From positions 1 through 50,609 of the forward strand of contig JAZODH010000023.1 in NCBI GenBank assembly GCA_045596925.1: a stretch of DNA of 50,609 nt, given 5' to 3'. This stretch comes from SIG710 sp045596925. GTDB taxonomy: Bacteria > Bacillota > Clostridia > Oscillospirales > CAG-272. A model generated the notes under the pieces. The model worked only from the letters and a program-made list of their open reading frames with translations. It did not search any database and was not told where the DNA came from. Below are positions 7,337 to 15,551 of this stretch, piece after piece. Position 1 is the stretch's first letter; each line of letters opens with the position of its first letter. A program made the position numbers and the translations under genes.

Positions 7337-9199
7337 TTATAAGATTCCGGCGTTTATCATGCGATGGTAGCCGTTGTACTGTATGTATTTTCCGTCTCTT
7401 GACGGATGCGCGGGCAGGGGTGCCGTTTCAAGCTCCTCGATTTTCTCGACCTTTCCGCTCAGGTACTCGTTTATACGCAGAGCGACCTCTGAAAGTCTTG
7501 CTGACAGGCCGCCCAGGCGCAGGGAATGAGATGTGAACCCAAAGGATTTGTTCTCTGTCATCCACTGACGGCGGAATGTGGCGGTGAAGACCTCCAGCTT
7601 TCCGATGATTTCGGGAATATCAAGCTCCGCAATGGTTCTGAGAGCCTCTTTGTCCTTATTTTGGTATGCTGTATAAAGCCTTATTCCCAGATCGCACTTT
7701 TTTGAGAGCAGATCGCAGAGAGTAGAGAGCGTCTCAAAGGCGTATCCGAAGGGACCGTCGGTCAGCGCGCGTAGTTTTTCTGCGTTCTTTGCAAATTCTG
7801 CGGGGGCGCTTTCCGTTACGTGACAGTCGAAGAATCTTTCAAGAGGATCGTTGTAAAGCAGGTACTTTGAGGGATTTGCCAGCAAATCACCGTCCTCAAC
7901 CTTAGTTCCCGTCAGTCGTTCGGCTGTGTCAAAGGCCATCATGCAGTCAAAATCGATGCCGAAGCAGGCAGTAGAACGACTGTTGAGCTTGTGACGGCTT
8001 GGCTCACCGCCGTAGCAACGCTCGGCATAATAGAGCAGGGTAGCAAAATTAGAGAATTGCGATGCTTCTCCTCCGTCATCACCCCAACCTGTTGCAATGA
8101 CCTCTTTTACCCCGTATTTGTCGCACATATCAAGCTGAACTTTGGTGTTTTTTAATGATAACCCGTTGTGTGCGCCAAATCCCGACCACTTCCATGCACC
8201 GCCTGCAAAGAGAACGGGACGGTCAAATTGGAGATGGCAGTCGATCATATGCCCGACCTTGTCTTGATCGGAGTTATAGTAGTCCCAATAGACAAGTCCA
8301 AGCCCCTCGGGGACCTTGGCTCTGACATCCTGCGGAATTTCACCGTCTTTTACGTAATAACCGCCGCCAAATGCCATGCGGAAGAACATATCGCTCCAGA
8401 TCATAGGCTCGTATCCGTACTTGCGGCAAAGCTCGACCACCTTTTCAAGGTGACGTGTCATAATGTCGGAAGGCTTTTCATAGCCGTTTCGGTCGAGGTA
8501 ATTACCCCGACCAAGCATGTGAGCCTCGTCCATACCAATGTGAATACGCTTTGAGCGGAAGCAGCCTGAGCAAGCCTTCAGGATAGACTCGACAAACTGA
8601 TAAGTTTTTTCGTTGCCGACCATAAGAATGTCGCCTGTATCGGTGAAATCGCCGAAGTCGGGCCAACGCAGAGCGGTTGACAGGTGCGCCAACGTCTGCA
8701 CGCAGGGAATAAGCTCGATTCCAAAGGAATCTGCGTAATCGTCAAGCTCCTTTAGCTCCTCGGCCGTGTATCTTCCGCGCATGTGACCGAAATATTTGTA
8801 ATCGGGAAGCTCGTATGTGTCCTCGGTGTAGAGCATCATTGCGCTGTAGCCCATGAGAGCCAGCGCGCGGATCATTTTCTTTGTGCAGTCGATGTTTGAA
8901 ACGGCGTTTCTCGATGCATCCGCCATGTAGCAAAGGATGGAATATTTTGCCTCCTCTCGGATCTCTTCACCGCTTTGCAGAAGAGCGGGAACGTATGAAA
9001 TTCCGCGGAAAAGCTCGCACTTGCGGGAATAGGTTATGATGATTCCTTTCCCGTCGCCCGTAACCGAGAGGGAAGTGCCCGTTTGAGCGGAGACGGGCGT
9101 ACCCGTTTCGGCGATATCAAGTCCTATCTGAAGCGCGGCCTCGCGGGCGCACCGATCTAACTGTTCGGAGCCTAAATCGAATTTGACGGAATACTTCAT
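7337..9199 (-). CDS. GH20-family beta-N-acetylhexosaminidase-like enzyme
   Basis: A 620-aa protein with no signal peptide, so probably cytoplasmic. The GH20 catalytic pair is visible in RIHIGMDEAHMLG (Asp and Glu near residues 224-225), on the expected strand of a TIM barrel. An N-terminal region (about 1-100) resembles the alpha/beta domain that precedes GH20 barrels. These enzymes remove terminal GlcNAc or GalNAc by substrate-assisted catalysis. The MDEAH form is typical of a Firmicutes subgroup whose substrates are not fully defined. The ATG has a strong AGGAGG site, and a promoter lies at 9248-9276. It is the first gene of an operon with sufC and sufB, which is unusual. Confidence 0.85.
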   Translation of the reverse strand: MKYSVKFDLGSEQLDRCAREAALQIGLDIAETGTPVSAQTGTSLSVTGDGKGIIITYSRKCELFRGISYVPALLQSGEEIREEAKYSILCYMADASRNAVSNIDCTKKMIRALALMGYSAMMLYTEDTYELPDYKYFGHMRGRYTAEELKELDDYADSFGIELIPCVQTLAHLSTALRWPDFGDFTDTGDILMVGNEKTYQFVESILKACSGCFRSKRIHIGMDEAHMLGRGNYLDRNGYEKPSDIMTRHLEKVVELCRKYGYEPMIWSDMFFRMAFGGGYYVKDGEIPQDVRAKVPEGLGLVYWDYYNSDQDKVGHMIDCHLQFDRPVLFAGGAWKWSGFGAHNGLSLKNTKVQLDMCDKYGVKEVIATGWGDDGGEASQFSNFATLLYYAERCYGGEPSRHKLNSRSTACFGIDFDCMMAFDTAERLTGTKVEDGDLLANPSKYLLYNDPLERFFDCHVTESAPAEFAKNAEKLRALTDGPFGYAFETLSTLCDLLSKKCDLGIRLYTAYQNKDKEALRTIAELDIPEIIGKLEVFTATFRRQWMTENKSFGFTSHSLRLGGLSARLSEVALRINEYLSGKVEKIEELETAPLPAHPSRDGKYIQYNGYHRMINAGIL

Positions 9200-9247
9200 A
9201 GCAAGCCTCCTGCAAACGCATTATTGCGGGAAAATATACCCAAACGG

Positions 9248-9276
9248 ATTATACCACAAATGCGGACGTGTTTCAA
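9248..9276 (-). promoter_or_regulatory. Promoter of the GH20-sufC-sufB operon
   Basis: Read on the minus strand: TTGAAA (9276-9271), a 17-base spacer ending in TTGTGG, and a perfect TATAAT (9253-9248). The start of transcription would be about 40 bases before the GH20 ATG. Confidence 0.8.
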
Positions 9277-9341
9277 CCCCTTTTTTGCTTTTTTCGATGG
9301 AAGACTTCGGAATATTTCGCCCTTTAAATTTCCAAATTCTA

Positions 9342-9370
9342 TTGACAAAACGCCGAAAGTGTGGTACTAT
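9342..9370 (+). promoter_or_regulatory. Strong promoter of the hairpin leader and tRNA-Ser
   Basis: Consensus TTGACA (9342-9347), a 17-base spacer ending in GTGTGG, and TACTAT (9365-9370). It points into the tRNA-Ser gene, which begins about 210 bases after the expected transcription start. Confidence 0.85.
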
Positions 9371-9376
9371 ATTGAG

Positions 9377-9586
9377 GTCGCGAATGATGCGATAAAAAAA
9401 TTAATATGTACAGTACGCATCACGGAGAGGTATTTCGCCTATGGCGAATATACCCATGCCCTGCGCCTGACAAGCGAGCTTGTCGATCTTCGGGCAGGGT
9501 ATGCGAAGTGGATTCGGACAACGGGTTGTCCGAGCCACATCTCATAAGCTCCGTAAATATGATGCACGGCTGTGCATCATATTTAC
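9377..9586 (+). ncRNA. Hairpin-rich leader RNA upstream of tRNA-Ser
   Basis: No protein gene is visible here. Four hairpins follow one another. (1) 9429-9439 with 9443-9454, closing on GGTAT/ATACC. (2) 9455-9464 with 9494-9503, a 10-bp stem with one G-U pair and an inner GACAAG/CTTGTC hairpin at 9469-9484. (3) 9508-9511 with 9535-9538, enclosing a perfect 7-bp CGGACAA/TTGTCCG. (4) A perfect 19-bp stem, 9549-9567 with 9572-9590, whose right arm includes the first four bases of the tRNA. A strong promoter precedes it. It could be a structured leader, a small RNA released by tRNA processing, or a nest of palindromic repeats. Confidence 0.45.
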
Positions 9587-9675
9587 GGAGACGTATCGAA
9601 GTGGTCATAACGGGGCGCACTCGAAATGCGTTTGCCCTCACGGGCACGTGAGTTCGAATCTCACCGTCTCCGCCA
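9587..9675 (+). tRNA. tRNA-Ser (anticodon CGA)
   Basis: The acceptor stem GGAGACG (9587-9593) pairs with CGTCTCC (9665-9671), and GCCA follows, so CCA is encoded. The anticodon arm is GCGCA-CTCGAAA-TGCGT with anticodon CGA, which reads UCG serine codons. A long variable arm (GCCC..GGGC around 9634-9644) is typical of tRNA-Ser. The T arm is GTGAG-TTCGAAT-CTCAC. Transcription comes from the promoter at 9342-9370. Confidence 0.95.
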
Positions 9676-9677
9676 GG

Positions 9678-9708
9678 AAAACCGACTTGTTTCGACGAGT
9701 CGGTTTTT
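9678..9708 (+). terminator. Intrinsic terminator of the tRNA-Ser transcript
   Basis: Stem AAAACCGACT (9678-9687) with AGTCGGTTTT (9698-9707), ending in six T. It begins three bases after the tRNA CCA. Confidence 0.88.
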
Positions 9709-9919
9709 TGCAATTTGTCCTTCGGGCAAGCGAAACAGTCTTACCGTGAAATATTCGCTGACGCAAAGACGGGCAAAATGCTTCGCAAAAAACGCAGGGT
9801 GTCAAGTCCCTTTTTCCTTCTTGCATTCGTATTATATCAGTTATTTCCTCCCTGTTCTGTGACAAGGTCACAATTTTTCCGCGAAATAACTTTTTTGTGA
9901 ATATTTATGTAAAAATATA

Positions 9920-9948
9920 TTGATTTTTGTCGAAAAAAGTGATATAAT
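9920..9948 (+). promoter_or_regulatory. Promoter of the membrane protein/LemA operon
   Basis: TTGATT (9920-9925), a 17-base spacer ending in AGTGA, and a perfect TATAAT (9943-9948). The GTG right after the -10 at 9949 cannot be a start codon because it precedes the likely transcription start. This fixes translation at the ATG at 9970. Confidence 0.85.
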
Positions 9949-9969
9949 GTGCCCATGGAGGTGAACAAA

Positions 9970-11577
9970 ATGAATTCAATGATATTCAATCCCAATGAGG
10001 AGTACGACAGTAAATTCCGAACTCTTCATTTTGAAAACACGAAAAAATATCTTGAAGATCTGGTTCAACGGGCAGGAGTTGACGTTGAAGAAAACAGAAA
10101 GACAGTAAAAGAGTACAAGGAACTGAGCGAAAACTTCGAAAAGCTCAAGCGTAAATTCTTCTGGTGGCGAGTTTTGAGGGTGATCATGTGCATCACGCTT
10201 ATCCTCATTCCCCTGGTTGTCATTAAGGTGACCCCCATCGTTCGCAAGCTCCGAGAGGACATTGAGTGCGCGGACAAGAGGCTTGAAGAATTGCTTGCAT
10301 TGGCAAAACAGCAGATGGCTCCGTTGAACGAGCTTTTCACCGACAAAGATTGCCTGCGTATCATTGAGAACACGATCCCGATGATCTCGTTTGCTCCTTG
10401 CTTCTCGGTAGATCAGGAAGCAAATATGATCATCAACTACGATTTTGATGATTACAACAGCGACGAGCAGTCCACTCTTGACGTTCTTGCAGGAAGCTAC
10501 AACGAAAACCCCTTCCTGTTCGAGAATAAGATCATCCACCGCATGGGAACCGAGGTTTACCACGGCTATCTGACAATTACCTGGACGGAGACATACCGCG
10601 ACAGCAACGGTAACGTTCGTACGGTGAGAAAGTCCGAAACGCTCCACGCAACCGTAACCAAGCCCAAGCCCTTCTACAACACCCAGGTGGTGCTCAATTA
10701 TTGTGCACAGGGCGGTCCCGATCTGTCCTTTAGCCGAACGGCTACTCACCTTGAAACAAAGAGCGACCGAGAGATCGAGCGTTACATAAAGAAAGGCGAA
10801 AAGACCCTGAAGAAGATGACCGACAAGGCCATCAAGAAGAACGAGGACTTCCAGAGTATGTCCAACTCGGGCTTCGAGGTGCTCTTCAATGCTTTGGACC
10901 GTACCAACGAGGTTCAGTACAGAACGCTGTTCACACCTTTGGCGCAGACCAACATGGTCGAGCTTATCCGCTCCAAGATCGGTTTTGGTGACGATTTCAA
11001 CTTCTTCAAGACAAGAAAAACGAACAGGATCGTTGCCGAGCATAGCCAGGGACGTGTTATCACCATATCCCCCTCGGCTTACGTCTCCTATGACTTCGAC
11101 GTGATCAAGGACAGCTTCATCAACACGAACACGGATTTCTTCAGAGCCGTTTATTATGATTTTGCTCCCGTGTGGGCGATCCCTGTATACCAGGAGCGTC
11201 CCGTGCATTCGCTTCAGCCCATCCCCGACTACGCACAGAAGTATTCCTTCAAGGAATGTGAGACCCTGGCAAACAGAGTCGGCTCCGAGCACGTGGTTCA
11301 CCCCCTGACAAAGACGAAGGCGATCCTGAAATCCTCCTTCGTCAACTCAAGGGACGGTGTGGACGAGATCTGCGTTTCCGCATATTCTTACGATATTATC
11401 CAGCGTGTTGATTACGTTTCCATGTACGGCGGAGACGGACATTGGCATGACGTACCCGTTCCGTGGGACGAGTACATTCCTCTGCACGCGGCAAATAACT
11501 TCTTCGTTGCTACTGACGAGATCGCTTCCGGTCAGAATGTTATTGCCCACCACAACAACCTGTCAATTTTTAATTGA
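9970..11577 (+). CDS. Membrane-anchored protein of unknown function, LemA partner
   Basis: A 535-aa protein that I do not recognise. The start is set by GGAGGTG at 9957-9963, six bases before ATG 9970, just after the promoter. Residues about 15-60 are charged and probably coiled coil. One strong membrane segment lies near residues 59-80 (RVLRVIMCITLILIPLVVI), followed by a second charged helix to about 115. The rest (about 400 residues) is a soluble mixed domain with many beta-strand patterns, near-repeated YDFD/YDFAP motifs and an acidic-aromatic end (GGDGHWHDV). There is no enzyme motif. A LemA-family gene follows after 28 bases. The shared topology suggests that the two proteins act together at the membrane. 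Confidence 0.75.
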   Translation: MNSMIFNPNEEYDSKFRTLHFENTKKYLEDLVQRAGVDVEENRKTVKEYKELSENFEKLKRKFFWWRVLRVIMCITLILIPLVVIKVTPIVRKLREDIECADKRLEELLALAKQQMAPLNELFTDKDCLRIIENTIPMISFAPCFSVDQEANMIINYDFDDYNSDEQSTLDVLAGSYNENPFLFENKIIHRMGTEVYHGYLTITWTETYRDSNGNVRTVRKSETLHATVTKPKPFYNTQVVLNYCAQGGPDLSFSRTATHLETKSDREIERYIKKGEKTLKKMTDKAIKKNEDFQSMSNSGFEVLFNALDRTNEVQYRTLFTPLAQTNMVELIRSKIGFGDDFNFFKTRKTNRIVAEHSQGRVITISPSAYVSYDFDVIKDSFINTNTDFFRAVYYDFAPVWAIPVYQERPVHSLQPIPDYAQKYSFKECETLANRVGSEHVVHPLTKTKAILKSSFVNSRDGVDEICVSAYSYDIIQRVDYVSMYGGDGHWHDVPVPWDEYIPLHAANNFFVATDEIASGQNVIAHHNNLSIFN

Positions 11578-11605
11578 AATATAATTAACAAAGGAGAATA
11601 AAAAA

Positions 11606-12271
11606 ATGCCTAATCAGTTAGACGAACTCAATCCCGAAGTAAGAGAAGAAGGGCTTGACACCAACGTAATCGCAAAGAAGATCCCCGCTGTAGTAGGAAA
11701 CGGCTCAAAGGTTTTTGAGATCCTGCTGTGGGTTTGCGGAATCCTTCCCGGCGTTATCTTCCTTTTCATGAAGATAGGCGCTCAGAAGCACTTTGATCAG
11801 CTTCAGCAGAAGATCCAGAGAAACGCTTCTCAGATCGATAACTTCCTTGAACAGCGCGTAATGGTCCTCCAGAACTGCGCACGCCTGCTTGACAAGGCTA
11901 TCGACCTTGACAAGAGCACGTTCACCAATATCGCAAAGTACCGTTCCGGCTCCGGCGACTCCGATACTGCACGTAACGAGCTTGGCGGACAGGTTGAAGA
12001 CCTCTCCAGAAGCATCAACGTAGCAGTTGAAAGCTACCCCGACCTGGCGGCTCACAGAGAGATCGCAGATGCTATGCAGCAGAATATGTACCTCCAGAGA
12101 GAGATCACCGCTGCAAGGGAGCTTTACAACGATACTATCAACGAGTGGAACCGCGACATTTTCGCATGGCCTACCAAGATGATCGTTGCCGCAAAGAACG
12201 GCTACACAACAAGAATTCCTTTCATCGCTTCCAAGGAGATCAAGGAAAAGGCGAAGGGCGTATTCTTCTGA
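11606..12271 (+). CDS. LemA family protein
   Basis: A 221-aa protein with a membrane segment near residues 38-57 (VFEILLWVCGILPGVIFLFM) and a long helical region after it. The C-terminal half carries the LemA signature: LQREITAARELYNDTINEWN then FAWPTKMIVA. LemA proteins are anchored four-helix proteins found in many bacteria; their role is not settled, although links to membrane stress and peptidase systems have been reported. The N-terminal part before the membrane segment (NPEVREEGLDTNVIAKKIP) is an addition relative to short LemA proteins. The ATG has an AAAGGAG site. A palindromic terminator follows. Confidence 0.85.
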   Translation: MPNQLDELNPEVREEGLDTNVIAKKIPAVVGNGSKVFEILLWVCGILPGVIFLFMKIGAQKHFDQLQQKIQRNASQIDNFLEQRVMVLQNCARLLDKAIDLDKSTFTNIAKYRSGSGDSDTARNELGGQVEDLSRSINVAVESYPDLAAHREIADAMQQNMYLQREITAARELYNDTINEWNRDIFAWPTKMIVAAKNGYTTRIPFIASKEIKEKAKGVFF

Positions 12272-12291
12272 TAAGAGTACATAAAAATAAG

Positions 12292-12318
12292 GGACGAGGA
12301 AATTTCCTCGTCCTTTTT
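12292..12318. terminator. Bidirectional terminator between LemA gene and AraC regulator
   Basis: Perfect 22-base palindrome, GGACGAGGAAA followed by its complement (12292-12313), with A-rich flank on the left and T-run on the right. It lies between convergent genes and can serve both. Confidence 0.85.
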
Positions 12319-13139
12319 TACATATACAATCTAAGCTTTCCGGGGGAAATGCCGTAAAAGGATTTGAACGCGGCGGAAAGGTGTGCCTGGGAGGAAAAAC
12401 CGCAGGTTGAGGCGATCTCATCAAGGGAAAGATGCGTCGTGGTTATCAGCTCGTGCGCCCTCTGTACCCTTTGCTGAACGATGAATTTGTGAAGGGTTAT
12501 CCCCTCGTGCTTTTTGAAAATGTCGTTTAGATAAAACGGGTGATAACCAAGCGCTCTTGAAACGTCTTGGTTGTTGAAGGTGAGATTTTGCCCGACTATC
12601 TCTTTCACTCGACGGCATAGAGGGTCTGAGGTCTTACTATTGATCACTTCTCTGTACAGGCCGAGAAGAATTATCCTCATCTGCGCGCTCTGCGCCGCTT
12701 CATAACCCACTTCCTTTTGCTGTGCTTCGTTTGTGATGGCTCTTATGCCCCGTTCCGCCCAACGCGCGTCGGGCAGATACAGAACGTCAAGAAAGATCCG
12801 ATCATCATTTTGGTCTATGCTTCGTATCACCTTGTCGGGATCGTGAAGCCTGACGGGCTGAGGCACCATGGTTGTGACGTCCGACCGATCAAAGTTGAAA
12901 TCGAAATTCACGGTATAAAAAAGCATATCGTTGTCAGAACTGACACGGTAGGGAATATCGTATGGGTAATATATCAGTGTGCCGGGCGTGAGAGGGTATT
13001 TTTGATCTCGGCTTTCAAGCATCCCGCTTCCGGAAAGAATGTACAGAAGACGGCAATCCTTGGCCACGACGAATTGATTTTTGATGTAATAAGTGTTTTT
13101 TGATGCGTACCTGACAAAAGGGTTGATATCAAAGTTCAT
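12318..13139 (-). CDS. AraC-family transcriptional regulator
   Basis: A 273-aa regulator. The N-terminal 150 residues look like a cupin sugar-sensing domain, with the PGTLIYYPYDIPYRV pattern near residues 48-62. The last 100 residues carry the two helix-turn-helix motifs of AraC (VSRALGYHPFYLNDIFKKHEG, and LDEIASTCGFSSQAHLSAAF ending in YGISPGKLR). It diverges from the glycoside-hydrolase-like gene at 13251 with about 110 bases between the starts, so it probably controls that gene in response to a sugar. A GGAG site lies before the ATG. The inducing sugar cannot be inferred. Confidence 0.92.
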   Translation of the reverse strand: MNFDINPFVRYASKNTYYIKNQFVVAKDCRLLYILSGSGMLESRDQKYPLTPGTLIYYPYDIPYRVSSDNDMLFYTVNFDFNFDRSDVTTMVPQPVRLHDPDKVIRSIDQNDDRIFLDVLYLPDARWAERGIRAITNEAQQKEVGYEAAQSAQMRIILLGLYREVINSKTSDPLCRRVKEIVGQNLTFNNQDVSRALGYHPFYLNDIFKKHEGITLHKFIVQQRVQRAHELITTTHLSLDEIASTCGFSSQAHLSAAFKSFYGISPGKLRLYM

Positions 13140-13188
13140 AGAATGCTCCGTATCTTTGTTTTCTGTAAAAACAGCTTTGTATTATGAA

Positions 13189-13217
13189 TTGAGTATATCA
13201 TATTTTTCTGATAAAAT
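13189..13217 (+). promoter_or_regulatory. Promoter of the GH106-like gene
   Basis: TTGAGT (13189-13194), a 17-base spacer and TAAAAT (13212-13217), in the divergent gap next to the AraC gene. The -35 departs from consensus, which fits an activated promoter. Confidence 0.6.
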
Positions 13218-13250
13218 CAAGTGAAAGCATGGAAAAGGAGAAGAAAAACC

Positions 13251-15548
13251 ATGAAAAGTCCGATCATTACAATGTCCGCAATTACGGGAAGACCCACGAA
13301 GACGGAAATCTTTGAATATTTGAAAGACATGAAGAATAACGGTGTGGATCAGGTCATGGCATACCCAAGGTCGGGCTGTGAGGTGGAATATCTGAGCGAC
13401 CGGTGGTTTGACACGGTCGCCGCATTTATCGACGCCGCAGAGAGGCTCGATATTTCTCTGTGGCTCTATGACGATTTCAACTGGCCCTCGGGTGATGCCA
13501 TGGGAAGGGTCACCGAAAAAGAGGAGAATCGGCTAAAGGCGATCAAAACCACGGGCGAGGACATGGGAAGTGTCAGCTGTCGCTCGCGGCACAATTCTGC
13601 CATGTTTGGAGAAAAGTTCTTCCCGAACCTTCTTTCGGAGGAGGCGGTCGATCTTTTTATCGAGCTGACGCACGAGCAGTATTATAAGCATTTCGGTCGA
13701 TATTTCGGCAGTGTGATAAAAGGCATATTCACAGACGAGCCGGCCATCGGTTATTCCTGCACCGAGGGCTGTATTCCGTACTACGACGGCATAGAGCGCG
13801 ACTACGCCGATCTTTGCGGACGGGATTTTAATGAAGATATGGCATCATGTCACGCGGACTTTTACGAGTGCGCTATCGAGGTGATCTCAAGACGGTTCAG
13901 CCGTTGCTTTATGCGTAAGATCTCCGACTGGTGCAAGGCCCACGGAATCCTTATGACGGGACACCTGATGTCCGACCATACACCCTTTGACGGCATAAAG
14001 CAAAACGGAAACCTGCTCAGGAATCTGTCTGCCTTCTCGCTTCCCGGGATTGACGATATATCCACGACCTTCAATAGACCTCATCTGCCGTCGTTTTTTG
14101 GCGTTGCCGAATACGTCGGCAGAGAAAACGGCGCTATGGCAGAGCTTTTTGCGCTGGGACCTTGCGACATGACCTATGCAAAAAAACGTTGTATGCTTTA
14201 TTTTGCGGCGTGCCACAAGATAGACCATTATTTTATGGCCATATCTCACATGGACCTGAGAGGAAACGCAAAGATATCCGATTATTTCAATGTTTTCACT
14301 TCAGATCAGCCCGATTTTGCGGGTATGAGGCTTTTGTCGGAGGAGGCGAAGCAGGCGGCGAAGCTTGCACGCCTTGACTACGAGCCGGACGTTTATATAA
14401 AATATCCCTATGAGTTGTGCGCCCGCCATCTTCTGGAGTCGTTTGATGCGCCGTGGCTGTGGCATCTGACTACGCGCCTGGCATATAATCAGATACAGTG
14501 GAAATATGTTGACACCGACGAGAACCTTGAGGGCAAGCGCGTTATTGAGTTCACGGACGGCTTTGAATACCTGCTTGACGGCAAGGTCACATCGGACGCG
14601 GAGGAGATCTGCCGTATGATCGGCACAGAGCCTGTTGTCACCGACGTAAACGGGAAAACCGTGGACGGTATATTCGTAAGGAGGTTCGGATGCGGTCGGA
14701 TAGTTGTGCTGAATTTGTTTGCTCCCGCCGCGGAGTATATAGTCGACGGAAAAAATATGTTCCTTTTCGAGCATGACGTTTACGTTGGCGAGGAGAGACT
14801 CGACACGTCAAAAAGAGAAAAGCTGACGGTCACCTTTGACTTGGAATACGGCAACCAAAACATGATTCGAACAATGTATATAAACGAGCAGGAAAATGCG
14901 CAGGTAGAGGTAGCTGACGACACCGAGGTGATATTTGCTGTCAGACATGGAGTTGATGCGTTGCTGGACGGCACACCGATTTCATGCAAAAACAGCGGGG
15001 ACATACTGTCGCGGGGCTTGAGAAATCTTTATAACACATCCGATAAGGTGATGCTGAAAAAGGGCGTACATGTTGTGACGGCAGGGAAGGATTTCAAATA
15101 TCTGCCAAGCGTGTTTGTTCTCGGTGATTTTTCCGCCGAGACTGAAGGCAGTGACGTTTGCAAGGTCAGACTTAAAGAGCACAAGAAAACTTTTTCTGCG
15201 GGAGACGAGCTGAGCTGTTACGGCAAGGTAGCGATGACGGCGACCGTGACGGTGCCCAAAGGAGCCGTGGCAATAGAGCTTGCGGGGACGAAGCTGTACA
15301 CCCGCCTGTATGCTGACGGGACATTGCTTGGTGAGAGGATCGCATCGCCTTTCGTATTTGGGGTCGACCGCGGACTTTGGGGTAAGCAGATCCGGCTTCG
15401 GATCGAGCAATATTCGAGCATCGCACCTGCATTCGGTGACGTTGATTATCAACACAGGCATTCTGAGGTGATTCAGTGGAAAGAGCCTCCTACACCCGAT
15501 AAGACCCTGTTTGGGTTTGATGATATAAGCTGGATAACGAGGAGATAA
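13251..15548 (+). CDS. Glycoside hydrolase-like protein (GH106/TIM-barrel type)
   Basis: A 765-aa protein without signal peptide. The ATG at 13251 is chosen because AAAAGGAG lies 7-8 bases upstream; the frame is open 30 bases further up, to a GTG with no ribosome site. The N-terminal 350 residues resemble the TIM barrel of GH106-like and related putative alpha-L-rhamnosidases: YLSDRWFDTV, then WLYDDFNWPSGDAMG, then FTDEPAIG near residues 159-166. The C-terminal 300 residues look like beta-sandwich domains, as in GH2-type enzymes. Acidic residues in DDFNWPSG and FTDEP are candidate catalytic residues. It is shorter than typical GH106 enzymes (over 900 aa), so the exact family and substrate are uncertain. 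It is controlled by the divergent AraC gene. Confidence 0.65.
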   Translation: MKSPIITMSAITGRPTKTEIFEYLKDMKNNGVDQVMAYPRSGCEVEYLSDRWFDTVAAFIDAAERLDISLWLYDDFNWPSGDAMGRVTEKEENRLKAIKTTGEDMGSVSCRSRHNSAMFGEKFFPNLLSEEAVDLFIELTHEQYYKHFGRYFGSVIKGIFTDEPAIGYSCTEGCIPYYDGIERDYADLCGRDFNEDMASCHADFYECAIEVISRRFSRCFMRKISDWCKAHGILMTGHLMSDHTPFDGIKQNGNLLRNLSAFSLPGIDDISTTFNRPHLPSFFGVAEYVGRENGAMAELFALGPCDMTYAKKRCMLYFAACHKIDHYFMAISHMDLRGNAKISDYFNVFTSDQPDFAGMRLLSEEAKQAAKLARLDYEPDVYIKYPYELCARHLLESFDAPWLWHLTTRLAYNQIQWKYVDTDENLEGKRVIEFTDGFEYLLDGKVTSDAEEICRMIGTEPVVTDVNGKTVDGIFVRRFGCGRIVVLNLFAPAAEYIVDGKNMFLFEHDVYVGEERLDTSKREKLTVTFDLEYGNQNMIRTMYINEQENAQVEVADDTEVIFAVRHGVDALLDGTPISCKNSGDILSRGLRNLYNTSDKVMLKKGVHVVTAGKDFKYLPSVFVLGDFSAETEGSDVCKVRLKEHKKTFSAGDELSCYGKVAMTATVTVPKGAVAIELAGTKLYTRLYADGTLLGERIASPFVFGVDRGLWGKQIRLRIEQYSSIAPAFGDVDYQHRHSEVIQWKEPPTPDKTLFGFDDISWITRR

Positions 15549-15551
15549 AAA

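Noticed and set aside
9420..9713. Minus-strand 97-aa open frame over the leader and tRNA-Ser
   Set aside because: It is the antisense of tRNA-Ser plus the hairpin leader. The EIRTHVPVRANAF string is a well-known false protein over tRNA-Ser genes.
9976..11301. Minus-strand 441-aa open frame
   Set aside because: It runs antisense to the strongly supported gene at 9970-11577, has no ribosome site and no family resemblance; a by-product of codon bias.
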